This document shows, in pieces, positions 52,804 through 61,926 of a DNA stretch of 64,000 nt (its first letter is position 1; each line of letters starts with the position of its first letter). The notes beneath the pieces are model-generated. The model saw only the letters and a program-made list of their open reading frames with translations. It had not been told where the DNA came from and searched no databases. Origin of the DNA: an uncultured Bacteroidia bacterium (GTDB lineage Bacteria; Bacteroidota; Bacteroidia; Bacteroidales; UBA932); contig CADAJF010000008.1 of assembly GCA_902788175.1 (NCBI GenBank), forward strand, positions 1-64,000, read 5' to 3'. The translations under genes were made by a program, and so were the position numbers.

Positions 52804-52849
52804 CTCCTCCCGAAAGCCCTCCCCCCGGGGGGAGGGACTTTGGGAAGGA
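52804..52849. repeat. Long GC-rich palindrome between serC and serA
   Basis: Arms CCCTCCCCCC and GGGGGGAGGG meet without a loop, extended outward by AAAG/CTTT and TCCTCCC/GGGAAGGA with a few mismatches, 46 bases in all. It fills the 79-base gap between two genes of one pathway. It may act as a partial terminator, an mRNA stabiliser or a repeated element. Confidence 0.65.
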
Positions 52850-52854
52850 CTTCC

Positions 52855-53931
52855 TTACTTTTTCAGTGCTTCAAATTCTTTCATGCAATCTACCAGGGCC
52901 TGGACGTCCTCTACGGTGCAGGCGTTGTACAGGGAGGCGCGGAAACCGCCTACGCTGCGGTGACCCTTGATACCCATCATGCCGCGCTCCTTGGCGAAGG
53001 CGAAGAACTCGTCCTGAAGGGTTTCGTAGCCGGGGGCCATCACAAAGCAGACGTTCATCAGGGAACGGTCTTCCTTGGCGGCGGTGCCGACAAAGAGGCT
53101 GTTGCGGTCAATCTCGTCGTACAGGAGGCCGGCCTTCTTCTGGTTGATCTTCTGGATGGCCTCTACGCCGCCCATGCTCTTGATCCACTTGAGGGTCTCG
53201 TTCATGACAAAGATGTTGAACACGGGAGGAGTGTTGAACATGGAGAGTTTGTCGATGTGGGTCTGGTACTTGAGCATGGTGGGGATGTGACGGGTCACGC
53301 GGCCCAGGGACTCCTTCTTGATGATGGCGAAGATGACGCCGGCAGGGCCTACGTTCTTCTGGGCGCCGCCGTAAATGAGGTCATACTTGCTCACGTCCAC
53401 GGGACGGGACATGATGTCGGAGGACATGTCTGCGATGAGGGGGCAGGGGACGTCGTAGTCCTCGTGGATTTCCGTGCCGTAGATGGTGTTGTTGGTGGTG
53501 ATGTGCAGGTAATCCAGGTCTGCGGGGACCTCATAGCCCTTGGGGATGTAGGTGTAGTTCTTGTCCTTGGAGCAGGCAATTGCATAGGCCTCGCCGATTC
53601 CCTGGGCTTCTACCAGGGCCTTGTGGGCCCATACGCCGGTATCCAGGTAAGCGGCCTTCTTCTCCAGGTAGTTCATGGCTACATAGAGGAACTGGAGGGA
53701 GGCACCGCCGCCCAGGAACACCACTTCGTGGGTGTCGGGGATGTTGAGGAGTTCTTTCCACAGGGCGCGGCATTCATCCATGACGGCGTCCCACTCCTTG
53801 GTGCGGTGGGAGATGCAGAGGAGGGAAATACCGGTTCCGCTGAAGTCTTTGATGGCTTCGATGGCGTTGTCGAGGGCTACCTGCGGCAGAAGGCAGGGTC
53901 CTGCATTGAAAACATGAACTTTTTTGGACAT
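52855..53931 (-). CDS. serC: 3-phosphoserine aminotransferase
   Basis: A 358-aa class V aminotransferase that makes phosphoserine from 3-phosphohydroxypyruvate. It starts [16 protein letters not shown], has the GGGASLQF loop and the PLP lysine in [12 protein letters not shown] (K192), and ends with the [15 protein letters not shown] motif. The ATG at 53931 gives the normal N-terminus; 12 further codons upstream do not match the family. It is the first gene of serC-serA-DUF1015. The promoter is probably a TAACTTAG-type box about 40-45 bases upstream. Confidence 0.95.
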   Translation of the reverse strand: MSKKVHVFNAGPCLLPQVALDNAIEAIKDFSGTGISLLCISHRTKEWDAVMDECRALWKELLNIPDTHEVVFLGGGASLQFLYVAMNYLEKKAAYLDTGVWAHKALVEAQGIGEAYAIACSKDKNYTYIPKGYEVPADLDYLHITTNNTIYGTEIHEDYDVPCPLIADMSSDIMSRPVDVSKYDLIYGGAQKNVGPAGVIFAIIKKESLGRVTRHIPTMLKYQTHIDKLSMFNTPPVFNIFVMNETLKWIKSMGGVEAIQKINQKKAGLLYDEIDRNSLFVGTAAKEDRSLMNVCFVMAPGYETLQDEFFAFAKERGMMGIKGHRSVGGFRASLYNACTVEDVQALVDCMKEFEALKK

Positions 53932-54005
53932 GATGGTTATAAGTGTTTGGTTATAATATGATATCAATTAAGGGCTGCTAAGTTACGGATTTTTATTTAT
54001 AAAAC

Positions 54006-54605
54006 CTATATTTCTTCCAGATTTGCATGATTTTGCAGCTTTTCACGGAAAATTTCCACGGCCGAGAGGCGCACGCGCACTTCCAGCGCGCAGCTTTCCC
54101 CGAAATCCTGGCCCGTGGGGGACAGGTCCATCTCCTTGAGTACCTTCATCACGGCGTTCGTGCTCAGGTAGTCAAAGCTGAGGCGGAAGTTTTTCCCGGC
54201 TATCTTTTCGATGACGGTGGCGGCCGACAGGGCATCGGCGGTAGAAGTTTTGTAGGCGCGGATAAGCCCCGGGATGCCCAGCTTGATGCCGCCGAAGTAG
54301 CGCACTACCACCACCAGGACATCGCTCAGGCCCAGCGAATCTATCTGGCCCAGGATGGGGCGGCCGGCGCTGCCGGAAGGTTCTCCGTCGTCGCTGGCGC
54401 GGAAAACGTCCCCCTTGTATCCCAGCCGATAAGCGTAGCAGTGGTGGCGGGCATCGTGGTACTCCTTGCGCAGCGAGGCCACGATTTCCTTCACCTGCGC
54501 CTCCGTTTCCACCGGATAGGCCAGCGCAATGAAGCGGGAGCCGTTGTCCTTGAACAACCCCTCTGAGGGGGCCGCGACAGAACGGTATGCGTCAAAAGCT
54601 TCCAT
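54006..54605 (-). CDS. YigZ/IMPACT family protein
   Basis: A 199-aa protein of the YigZ (UPF0029/IMPACT) family. The conserved centre is EYHDARHHCYAYRLG, ASDDGEPSGSAGRPIL and VVVVRYFGGIKLGIPGLIRAYK. The C-terminal domain is ferredoxin-like, as in elongation-factor domain IV. A role in translation under stress is suspected in the family but unproven. The start is ATG 54605 (MEAFDAYRS); the TTG 12 codons upstream is not needed. Confidence 0.9.
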   Translation of the reverse strand: MEAFDAYRSVAAPSEGLFKDNGSRFIALAYPVETEAQVKEIVASLRKEYHDARHHCYAYRLGYKGDVFRASDDGEPSGSAGRPILGQIDSLGLSDVLVVVVRYFGGIKLGIPGLIRAYKTSTADALSAATVIEKIAGKNFRLSFDYLSTNAVMKVLKEMDLSPTGQDFGESCALEVRVRLSAVEIFREKLQNHANLEEI

Positions 54606-54660
54606 CGTCACGAAAGTAGTGTTTTTTCTGATATTTTGCAATGGAACCGGAAAAAAGCGC

Positions 54661-54668
54661 TATATTTG
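54661..54668 (+). promoter_or_regulatory. Bacteroidota -7 promoter box for the pRiA4b-like gene and miaA
   Basis: TATATTTG lies 22 nt before the ATG at 54691. It serves the two-gene unit that ends with miaA. Confidence 0.55.
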
Positions 54669-54690
54669 AAATTGGAAAAGAAAGGATTAT

Positions 54691-55230
54691 ATGGTAATTC
54701 AGCTACGCGTCACCCTCACGGGCATCAAAGGTTTTTTCAGGGTATATCATGTGCACGGCGCCACCACGCTGTACACCCTTCATAAGCAAATCCGCTCGGA
54801 CCTGGAATTCCCCCAGGACCAGCTCATCATGTTCAAGGCCCTGGACCCTACCGGGGCAGTGGTGGGCCGTTACGGCCTCTTTGACCTGGGCAGCGGAACG
54901 GTGGACCAGACCTCCCTGGAAAAGGCGGTGAAGGCCGGCACCACGGACTTTGTGTATTTCTACGATGTCACCAACCGCAAAAGCGTGAACATAACGGTGG
55001 AAGGGGAAGTGGAGGGGGTCCGCGTAAATCCGGATTTCCCGGTCCTTGCCCAGAGCAAAGGCCCCAACCCCATCGAGTTCGAGAACGGTTACGTAGCTTT
55101 CGAAGACCTGCCGGACAAGCAGCGCCACCTCCCCGGTGAAGAAGACGAAGAGGACTTCGACGAGGAAGAAGACGCAGAAGAAGAGACGGACGACGAAGAC
55201 GGCAAGGAGATTTACGACGAAAGCGAGTGA
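54691..55230 (+). CDS. pRiA4b ORF-3-like protein with acidic tail
   Basis: A 179-aa protein of the pRiA4b ORF-3-like family. The domain spans about 1-110 and includes YTLHKQIRSDLEFPQDQLIMF and DFVYFYDV. The last 45 residues are almost all Glu and Asp (EEDEEDFDEEEDAEEE), a tail shared by Bacteroidota relatives. The family name comes from a plasmid, and some members are annotated as IS1096 passenger proteins. Nothing here suggests mobility: it is coupled to the housekeeping gene miaA by a GTGA overlap. Function unknown. Confidence 0.85.
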   Translation: MVIQLRVTLTGIKGFFRVYHVHGATTLYTLHKQIRSDLEFPQDQLIMFKALDPTGAVVGRYGLFDLGSGTVDQTSLEKAVKAGTTDFVYFYDVTNRKSVNITVEGEVEGVRVNPDFPVLAQSKGPNPIEFENGYVAFEDLPDKQRHLPGEEDEEDFDEEEDAEEETDDEDGKEIYDESE

Positions 55231-56087
55231 GCCGCCGCCTGGAAATCATACTGGGCCCCACGGCCGTGGGAAAGACCGGCTACGCCATCCGGCGTGCCCT
55301 GGAGCTGGGTTCCCCCGTCATTTCCTGCGACTCCCGCCAAATATACAAGGAACTGAAAATCGGCACCGCAGTGCCCTCTGAGGAGGAGCTTTCTGCGGTG
55401 CAGCATTATTTTATCCGCTGCGAACCGGTCACCCGTAACTACACGGCCGGTATCTATGAGGCAGAGGCGCTGGAACTGGTGAACCGCCTGTTCGCCGAAG
55501 GCCACGAGACCCTGGTCATGTGCGGCGGCTCCATGCTCTATATAGATGCTTTCTGCCATGGCCTGGACGATTTCCCGGAAGTTCCCCTGCAACTTAGGGA
55601 GCACCTGATGGAATGTCTCCAAAGCGAGGGCGTGGAAGTCCTTGCCCAGCATCTCAAGGAACTGGATCCGGTCTCCTATGAGGAGCTGGACCTTTCCAAC
55701 GGGCAGCGCGTCATCCGTGCCCTGGAGGTGAGCATGTACACGGGCCAGCCTTTCTCCTCCTTCAAGACCAGAAGCTTCAAGCAGCGGGACTTCGAGATGG
55801 TGAAAATCGGCCTGGAGCGGCCCCGGGAGCAGCTTTATGAGCGCATCAATGCCCGGGTGCTGCAGATGATGGACCAGGGACTGGAGGAGGAAGCCCGCGC
55901 CATGCTGCCCTACAGGGACCTGCCGGCCCTGCAGACGGTTGGCTACCGGGAGCTCTTCGAATACTTTGACGGTGCGTGTACGCTGGAGCAGGCCGTACGC
56001 CATATCCAGTCCAGCACACGTCACTATGCCAAGCGCCAGCTAACCTGGTGGCGCCGGGATGCAGATATCCGCTGGATACCCGCTTAG
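55227..56087 (+). CDS. miaA: tRNA dimethylallyltransferase
   Basis: A 286-aa MiaA that adds a dimethylallyl group to A37 of tRNAs reading U-starting codons. It has the P-loop GPTAVGKTGYA, the SCDSRQIYKELKIGTA motif, YTAGIYEAEA and the C-terminal LQTVGYRELFEYFDG. It starts with GTG at 55227, overlapping the previous stop (GTGA), which suits the family N-terminus. Slightly shorter than average but complete. Its TAG stop directly abuts that of the SPFH gene on the other strand. Confidence 0.95.
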   Translation: MSRRLEIILGPTAVGKTGYAIRRALELGSPVISCDSRQIYKELKIGTAVPSEEELSAVQHYFIRCEPVTRNYTAGIYEAEALELVNRLFAEGHETLVMCGGSMLYIDAFCHGLDDFPEVPLQLREHLMECLQSEGVEVLAQHLKELDPVSYEELDLSNGQRVIRALEVSMYTGQPFSSFKTRSFKQRDFEMVKIGLERPREQLYERINARVLQMMDQGLEEEARAMLPYRDLPALQTVGYRELFEYFDGACTLEQAVRHIQSSTRHYAKRQLTWWRRDADIRWIPA

Positions 56088-56924
56088 CTATTTACCCAGA
56101 TTGATGAACGGCAGGGCGTTGGAGCCGTTGTAGGTGGGCAGTTTCCCATCCCACTTTTCAATGGCGTACTGCTGGACCAGCAGGGCGTTCAGGGAAGCGG
56201 CCACTACGCGGTTGTAATAGGCTTCACCGTCGCCCTGGATGCGCTGGGCCTCGGCCTGACCTTTGGCTTTGGCGATGGCTATTTTCGCTTCGGCTTCTGC
56301 CTCTTTCACCTTATTCTCTGCCTTGAGGGCGTTCTGGACGGCTTCGTTCTTGGCGTTGATGGCCTCGGTGAGCGATGCCGGGGGATCAATCTTGGTGGTG
56401 AATTCCCGCACGATAAAGCCTTCCTGGTTCATGGACTCGTCCAGGCGGGCGCGGACCTCGTTCTCGAATTTGGCCCGGTTGGCCATCAGTTCGTCCGAGG
56501 TGTAATTGTTGGCGCAGGTGCGGTAAGCCTCGAAGATACAGGTGTTGATGTAGCCCATCTCCAGTTCGCGTACCGGTTTGCGGTATTTGACAAAGATATC
56601 TACGGCCTTGGATTCGTCGATCTGGTAAGCCAGGGTGGGGGTCATGGAGAAGATGGCGGCATCCTTGGGGTTTACGGTAAAGGGTTCGTAGGTGACCCGC
56701 TGGATATAGGTGGGGTATTCGAAAATCCTTTCCGTGATGGGATTGTACCATACCCATCCCCGGCAGGTTCCTTCCACGCCGCCCTTGAGAGCCGCGTTGG
56801 AGCTCCATTTCTTGAACTTGATGCCCACCGATGCGGAATCGATGGTGGTGCAGCAGGAAGCCATGCCAAAGATCACCAGAACGGTAACAAGGAGGGCAAT
56901 CCAGGAAGTTTTAGCTATACTCAT
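56088..56924 (-). CDS. SPFH/prohibitin family membrane protein
   Basis: A 278-aa protein with one N-terminal membrane span (about 8-26, WIALLVTVLVIFGMASC) and an SPFH/band 7 domain (about 30-200). A long Ala/Glu/Lys-rich coiled-coil follows (KAENKVKEAEAEAKIAIAKAKGQAEAQRIQGDGEAYYN). It should form ring-like membrane scaffolds that control proteases or membrane domains. Two cysteines after the span (SCC) could allow lipid attachment, but the context is not a clean lipobox. It lies 29 bases after metG in the same direction. Confidence 0.9.
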   Translation of the reverse strand: MSIAKTSWIALLVTVLVIFGMASCCTTIDSASVGIKFKKWSSNAALKGGVEGTCRGWVWYNPITERIFEYPTYIQRVTYEPFTVNPKDAAIFSMTPTLAYQIDESKAVDIFVKYRKPVRELEMGYINTCIFEAYRTCANNYTSDELMANRAKFENEVRARLDESMNQEGFIVREFTTKIDPPASLTEAINAKNEAVQNALKAENKVKEAEAEAKIAIAKAKGQAEAQRIQGDGEAYYNRVVAASLNALLVQQYAIEKWDGKLPTYNGSNALPFINLGK

Positions 56925-56953
56925 AAGACGTCTATTTTAGTGAAAAACATGTT

Positions 56954-59122
56954 CTAACCAATCTGTGCGCCGTTGTTGAGGGCTTCCTCAGGGGTGATGA
57001 AGCGCATCTTTCCGTCGCCTTGCTTGGCCATCAGGATCATGCCCCTGGACTCGATGCCGCGGATTACACGCGGGGCCAGGTTGGCCAGGATGCAGATTTG
57101 CTTGCCCAGCATGTCTTCCGGGCTGTAGTACTCTGCAATGCCGGAAACGATGGTGCGCTGGTCCAGGCCGGTGTCGATGGTGAGTTTGAGGAGTTTGTCC
57201 GTTTTGGGGACGCGCTCTGCCGCCAGCACCGTTGCCGTGCGGATGTCCATGGCGCCAAACTGCTCGAAGCTCACCTCCGCCTTCTGGGGTTCTATCTTGG
57301 CGGCGGCTTCCTCTGCTTCCTTGGCTTTCCGGGCCGACTCACGGGCCTCCTTGATACCCTCCAGGCGGGCCATCTGGGCCTCGATGGTGCTGTCCTCTAT
57401 CTTCTGGAACAGCAGTACGGCCTCTCCCAGCATGTGTCCGGCGGGCAGCAGCTCTGCCTGTCCCAGCATCTCCCAGTTCAGGACCAGGTCACCGCCGGGG
57501 CATCCGGTGTGCACGGCCTTGCCCTCGCCGGGCTTGTAGAAGTTCTCCGTGGGATTGCCTTCACCGGCGCGGTAGTCCTTGCCGGCCTCTACGCCCACTT
57601 GCAGGATCCCCCGCAGTTTCTCCGCGCTGAAAGGCGTGAAGGGCTCGAAGGCAATGGCCAGGTCTGCGCACAGCTGCAGGCAGGTATAAAGGATGCTGGC
57701 GCAGCGGTCCATGTCCTCTTTGGCCACCTTCCAGGGCTCCATGTCGGAGATATACTTGTTGCCGATACGCGCGATGTTCATGGCCTCTTTCAGTGCCTCG
57801 CGGAAGTGGAAGGTCTCTACGTATTTCTCCAGGGCCTCTCTGCAGGGCTTGACGGAGGCAAGTGTCTGGGCGTCAATGTCCATCGGCTTGAGGTTCTGGG
57901 GAACAGCGCCGCCAAAGTACTTGTGCGTGAGCACCACGGCGCGGTTCACGAAGTTGCCGAAGATGGCCACCAGCTCGCTGTTGTTGCGGCCCTGGAAATC
58001 CTTCCAGGTAAAGTCGTTGTCCTTGGTCTCCGGGGCGTTGGCCGTGAGCACGTAACGCAGTACGTCCTCCTGTCCGGGGAAGTCTTTCTCATACTCGTGC
58101 ACCCAAACGGCCCAGCCCTTGGAGGTGGAAATCTTGTCGCCTTCCAGGTTCAGGAACTCATTGGCGGGAACGTTCTCCGGCAGCACGTACTCCCCGTAGG
58201 CCTTGAGCATGGAGGGGAAAACAATGCAGTGGAACACAATATTGTCTTTGCCGATAAAATGCACCAGGCGCGTCTGCGGGTCCTTCCACCATTTTTCCCA
58301 GCTCTGGGGCAGCAGCTCCTGCGTGTTGGAAATATAGCCGATAGGAGCGTCGAACCAAACGTAGAGCACTTTTCCTTCGGCGCCTTCCACTGGGACGGGC
58401 ACGCCCCAGTCCAGGTCCCGCGTGACGGCGCGGGGCTGCAGGCCGCCGTCCAGCCAGCTCTTGCACTGGCCGTACACGTTGGTCTTCCACTCCTTGTGCC
58501 GCTCCAGGATCCACTCCCGCAGCCAGGGCTCGTAGCGGTCCAGCGGCAGGTACCAGTGTTTGGTCTTCTTCTTGACTGGCGTAGAACCGCTTAGCTTGGA
58601 ACGCGGATCCAGCAGTTCCTCGGGGGAGAGGGTGGAGCCGCATTTCTCGCACTGGTCCCCGTAGGCGTCCGGGTTGCCGCACTTGGGGCAGGTGCCCTCG
58701 ATGAGGCGGTCCGTGAGGAACATCTGGGCTTTCTCGTCGTAGAGCTGCTCTGTCTCCCGGGTTATGAAGTTGTCTTGGTAATAGAGCTTGCGGAAAAACT
58801 GCGATGCATTGTGCCTGTGCACCTGGGAGGAGGTGCGGGAATAGATGTCAAAGTTGATGCCCAGGCCCGTGAAGGCATCTTTCATCACCTTGTGGTAGCG
58901 GTCCACGATATCCTGGGGCGTGACGCCCTGTTCGCGGGCTTTGATGGTGATGGGGACGCCGTGCTCGTCGCTGCCGCAGATGAATACCACATCTTCCCCG
59001 CGCATGCGCAGGTAACGGACATAGATGTCTCCGGGAATATAGGCACCGGCCAAGTGGCCGATATGGACAGGACCGTTGGCATAAGGGAGCGCGCAGGTCA
59101 CGAGGGTTCTTTTGTGGTTCAT
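56954..59122 (-). CDS. metG: Methionyl-tRNA synthetase
   Basis: A 722-aa class I aminoacyl-tRNA synthetase. HIGH is in [14 protein letters not shown], the KMSKS loop reads KISTSKG, and a zinc knuckle is formed by [17 protein letters not shown]. The C-terminal 110 residues are an EMAP II/Arc1-type tRNA-binding domain ([33 protein letters not shown]), which makes the enzyme a dimer. It overlaps dnaG by 4 nt (ATGA), so it is coupled to it. Confidence 0.97.
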   Translation of the reverse strand: MNHKRTLVTCALPYANGPVHIGHLAGAYIPGDIYVRYLRMRGEDVVFICGSDEHGVPITIKAREQGVTPQDIVDRYHKVMKDAFTGLGINFDIYSRTSSQVHRHNASQFFRKLYYQDNFITRETEQLYDEKAQMFLTDRLIEGTCPKCGNPDAYGDQCEKCGSTLSPEELLDPRSKLSGSTPVKKKTKHWYLPLDRYEPWLREWILERHKEWKTNVYGQCKSWLDGGLQPRAVTRDLDWGVPVPVEGAEGKVLYVWFDAPIGYISNTQELLPQSWEKWWKDPQTRLVHFIGKDNIVFHCIVFPSMLKAYGEYVLPENVPANEFLNLEGDKISTSKGWAVWVHEYEKDFPGQEDVLRYVLTANAPETKDNDFTWKDFQGRNNSELVAIFGNFVNRAVVLTHKYFGGAVPQNLKPMDIDAQTLASVKPCREALEKYVETFHFREALKEAMNIARIGNKYISDMEPWKVAKEDMDRCASILYTCLQLCADLAIAFEPFTPFSAEKLRGILQVGVEAGKDYRAGEGNPTENFYKPGEGKAVHTGCPGGDLVLNWEMLGQAELLPAGHMLGEAVLLFQKIEDSTIEAQMARLEGIKEARESARKAKEAEEAAAKIEPQKAEVSFEQFGAMDIRTATVLAAERVPKTDKLLKLTIDTGLDQRTIVSGIAEYYSPEDMLGKQICILANLAPRVIRGIESRGMILMAKQGDGKMRFITPEEALNNGAQIG

Positions 59123-61095
59123 TTTTTCAGTCTTCCGAGTTTGATGTTAATCGTTTTCTTCATTTCGGCCAGGCGTTGCAGGCTGGTCATCAGCTCCAGC
59201 GTCTGGTCCGGGGAGGAGGTTTCATGGAGCTGGCGGTAGATGTCCTTCTGCCGGGCCGTGATGCGTTTGTCATGGTACACCAGGATGGCACGGGGGACAA
59301 AGGTCACCAGCCAGGAATCCGTGGTTGTGAGGGCGTTGGAGAAGTTGTGGACGGTGAGTTCGTATTTTTCCGTGGACAGGTTGGCGGTTACTTCCGCTAC
59401 CAGCCTGTCCTCGCCGTTGAGCAGGGTGCGTATGGTCTCGTCCTGCCCTACGCCTTGGTCATAGAGGCCGAAGTAGGCCTGGTAGGTGGCTTCGTAGGCG
59501 GGGTTGGCCAGGTGGATGTCGTCGGCGGCAAGGGCGGCGTCGATGAATTCCGCCACCGTCTGGTTGCCTTCCGGGTCATGGAACTCCGAGTCGGACTCGA
59601 ACTTGAGTTCCGTGTGCCCGTGCTGGAGGATAAAGCCCAGCAGCTCCCGCTCCGAGGGTTCCAGGATCTGCTCTTCGCGGCTGGGTAAAGTCTGTCCGGG
59701 AGATGGCCGATCAGTGTCGGCCATGACCTTCTGCCCCTCCTGCCCGGCGGGACCTCTTCCCTCCTGCCCGGCTTGACCGGGCATCTGCCGGGAGCGCTGG
59801 CTTTCGCGGGTCTTGCGTACGCGGTCCTGGATAATATCGGCCTCTATCCCGAACTGGCGGGCTACGGTATCTACATAGACCTGGCGCTTGATGGCATCCG
59901 GGATATCGGCCACTGTGTCTGCGATTTCATTGATGAGGCCGGCTTTTTTGATGGGGTCCTCCCCGGCCTCCGAGAGCAGCAGCTGCGTCTTGAAGGCGAT
60001 GCCGTCCTGCTCATGCTCCCGGATAAAGTCCTGGATTTCTTCCAGCGTGTGCTTGCGGGAGAAGGAGTCGGGGTCGTCTCCGTCCGGGAGGAACACCACG
60101 CGCGCGTTCATCCCTTCTTTCAGGATCAGGCTGATGGCCCGGACGGCGGCGTGGATGCCGGCTTTGTCGCCGTCGTACATGATGGTGATGTTCTCCGTGA
60201 AGCGCTTGATCAGGCGCACTTGCTCTTCCGTGAGGGAGGTGCCACAGGAAGCCACCACGTTGGTGATGCCCATCTGGTGCATCATCACCACGTCCACGTT
60301 GCCTTCTACCAGGATGCAGCGGTCTTGCCGGGCTATCTCGCTCTTTGCCAGGTAGATACCCAGCAGGTTGCGGCTTTTGATGTAGATTTCCGTTTCCGGG
60401 GAGTTGACGTATTTGGCGGGGTTGTCGGCTTTGAGGGTGCGGCCGCTGTAGGCGATTACGCGTCCGCTTACAGAGTGGATGGGGAACATCACCCTTTCGC
60501 GGAACTTGTCCGTGAGGGCGCCGCCTTCCTGCTGGATGGCCAGGCCGGCGGCTACCAGAAACTCGTCCTTGTAACCGGCTGCGTGGGCGGCATCTACCAG
60601 TGCGGTGCGGCCGGAAGGTGCCCAGCCAAGGCTCCACTGGCTGATTGTAGCGTCCTCGATGCCCCGCTCCCGGAAATAGCGGTAGCCCACTGCGCGTCCT
60701 TCGCCGTCCTGGAGCTGGTCGCAGAAGAATTTGCGGGCAAATTCGCTCACGGCCATCAGGCTCTCCGTGCGCTGGCGGGCGGCAATCTGCTCGGCCGTTT
60801 CCTCCTCTTCCTGTACCTCTATATGGTACTTTTTGGCCAGGTAGCGGAGAGCCTCCGGGTAAGTCAGGTGTTCGTATTCCATGACAAAGCCCACGGCGCT
60901 GCCTGCCTTGCCGCAGCCAAAGCACTTGTAAATACCTTTGGAAGGAGTTACGTGAAAAGAGGGCGTTTTCTCATGGTGAAAGGGACAGCAGGCCACGTAG
61001 CTGGACCCGCGGCGCTTGAGCGTCACGAAATCCCCCACCACCTCTTCGATGCGGGCGGTGTCCAGGATCTGGTCAACTGTCGCTTTGGGAATCAT
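59119..61095 (-). CDS. dnaG: DNA primase, with a repeat-derived linker
   Basis: A 658-aa DnaG that makes RNA primers for replication. The N-terminal zinc-binding domain ([22 protein letters not shown]), the polymerase core with TOPRIM ([23 protein letters not shown]) and a C-terminal helical region for DnaB are all there. Between core and C-domain, about residues 435-466, the linker ([18 protein letters not shown], then [12 protein letters not shown]) is encoded by two or three REP-like palindromes at 59701-59786. The frame is kept. It follows the small membrane protein by 8 bases. Confidence 0.95.
   Translation of the reverse strand: MIPKATVDQILDTARIEEVVGDFVTLKRRGSSYVACCPFHHEKTPSFHVTPSKGIYKCFGCGKAGSAVGFVMEYEHLTYPEALRYLAKKYHIEVQEEEETAEQIAARQRTESLMAVSEFARKFFCDQLQDGEGRAVGYRYFRERGIEDATISQWSLGWAPSGRTALVDAAHAAGYKDEFLVAAGLAIQQEGGALTDKFRERVMFPIHSVSGRVIAYSGRTLKADNPAKYVNSPETEIYIKSRNLLGIYLAKSEIARQDRCILVEGNVDVVMMHQMGITNVVASCGTSLTEEQVRLIKRFTENITIMYDGDKAGIHAAVRAISLILKEGMNARVVFLPDGDDPDSFSRKHTLEEIQDFIREHEQDGIAFKTQLLLSEAGEDPIKKAGLINEIADTVADIPDAIKRQVYVDTVARQFGIEADIIQDRVRKTRESQRSRQMPGQAGQEGRGPAGQEGQKVMADTDRPSPGQTLPSREEQILEPSERELLGFILQHGHTELKFESDSEFHDPEGNQTVAEFIDAALAADDIHLANPAYEATYQAYFGLYDQGVGQDETIRTLLNGEDRLVAEVTANLSTEKYELTVHNFSNALTTTDSWLVTFVPRAILVYHDKRITARQKDIYRQLHETSSPDQTLELMTSLQRLAEMKKTINIKLGRLKK
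59701..59786. repeat. REP-like palindromes within dnaG
   Basis: GATGGCCGATCAGTGTCGG plus mirrored CCATGACC (59702-59728) and CTGCCCGGCTTGACCGGGCA (59764-59783) are two hairpins of the REP-like family in opposite orientations. A third partial copy, CTGCCCGGCGGGACC, lies between them. All are read in frame as linker residues. Confidence 0.75.
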
Positions 61096-61103
61096 GGGGT
61101 TTC

Positions 61104-61415
61104 CTATTCCTTGGTAAACTCTGCGTCTTTGGCGTTGGAAAGGTCTGTGATGGTGATTTTTCCGTCATCGGCCGGTGTTTCCGTAGTGGGCCTTTGCGGA
61201 GCACCGGTGCTGCCGGGTTCCGGGCCCCGGTAGTTATTCTCCTGCCGGATGGCCTTCAGCTGGAACCAGGCGTCCCGCCCGTACCAATAGGCAAAAAGCA
61301 GTCCCAGGATAAAGCCCAGCGTCCTGCCCCTGGCCATGATAAACAAGGCAATGGCTACAAACACCACATCCTTTGCAAGCCGTATAAGGCGTCTCTTTTT
61401 CTCTGTTTCTATCAT
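61104..61415 (-). CDS. Small membrane protein, hypothetical
   Basis: A 103-aa protein. One long or two short membrane helices lie at about 14-45 (VVFVAIALFIMARGRTLGFILGLLFAYWYG), with a positively charged start (KKRRLIRLAKD). The last 50 residues are hydrophilic and Pro/Thr/Asp-rich, without a motif I recognise. The promoter box TATATTTG ends 6 nt before its ATG, and it is the first gene of a unit with dnaG and metG. Function unknown. Confidence 0.7.
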   Translation of the reverse strand: MIETEKKRRLIRLAKDVVFVAIALFIMARGRTLGFILGLLFAYWYGRDAWFQLKAIRQENNYRGPEPGSTGAPQRPTTETPADDGKITITDLSNAKDAEFTKE

Positions 61416-61421
61416 AATTTA

Positions 61422-61429
61422 CAAATATA
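61422..61429 (-). promoter_or_regulatory. Bacteroidota -7 promoter box for the dnaG-metG unit
   Basis: TATATTTG on the minus strand, followed by 6 bases and the ATG at 61415. A TTTG lies directly before it. Confidence 0.6.
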
Positions 61430-61467
61430 CAAAGAAAGTGGGAAATATAAAAAGTGCCGGGTGTGCA

Positions 61468-61496
61468 AAAAGCGACCCCTCGCAGGAGCCGCTTTT
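61468..61496 (-). terminator. Rho-independent-like terminator after DUF3127
   Basis: On the minus strand, arms AAAAGCGGCTCCT and AGGGGTCGCTTTT pair at 11 of 13 positions around a 3-base loop and are followed by T. It lies 21 bases past the DUF3127 stop and before the dnaG-unit promoter. Confidence 0.75.
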
Positions 61497-61516
61497 GTGT
61501 TATGATGCCTTGCCGG

Positions 61517-61918
61517 TTAGAACGGGAGGTCGTCGGCGGGGTCTTCCCCGGGGAGGTCGTCCAGGCTGGGGGCCGGGGCCTGCTGGTATGCCGGAGCTTC
61601 GCTCGCGGGAGCAGCGGGTGCCGGAGCTGCCTGCGCCGCACCGGCAGGGGAGATGCGCCAGATCTGGAGGTCGTTGTACCATCGGCCGTTATACTCGCGG
61701 CTTTTGAGGTTGAAGGCCACCTTGACGGCGTCTCCCACCTGGTACTTTTCCAGTTCCTGGACTTTGTCCTGTCCCCATGCGGTGAAGCAGGCCTGGGCGG
61801 TATAGTGCCCGTCCGGGTACTCCAGGATGAATTCCTGCTTGGCCCATGCACCCCGGGCCGACGTGCCGGACTGCACGCCCAGCTTCTGGCGGATGGTGCC
61901 TTCCAGTTCCAGTGCCAT
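61517..61918 (-). CDS. DUF3127 protein with SSB-like C-terminal tip
   Basis: A 133-aa protein. Residues 1-90 form the DUF3127 domain (ALELEGTIRQKLGVQSGTS, FTAWGQDKVQELEKYQVGD), predicted to be an OB-like beta-barrel. A flexible Ala/Pro/Gln linker follows, and the protein ends GEDPADDLPF. That ending closely copies the acidic tip of single-stranded-DNA-binding protein (DDDIPF) that recruits repair and replication enzymes. The whole plan, OB fold plus linker plus acidic tip, is that of SSB. It is cotranscribed with the FKBP gene (8-base gap) and ends at a clear terminator. Confidence 0.9.
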   Translation of the reverse strand: MALELEGTIRQKLGVQSGTSARGAWAKQEFILEYPDGHYTAQACFTAWGQDKVQELEKYQVGDAVKVAFNLKSREYNGRWYNDLQIWRISPAGAAQAAPAPAAPASEAPAYQQAPAPSLDDLPGEDPADDLPF

Positions 61919-61926
61919 AGGCTTGA

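Noticed and set aside
54691..55230. Possible mobile-element passenger gene (pRiA4b/IS1096-type annotation)
   Set aside because: It is coupled to miaA and has no inverted repeats, transposase or unusual base composition around it.
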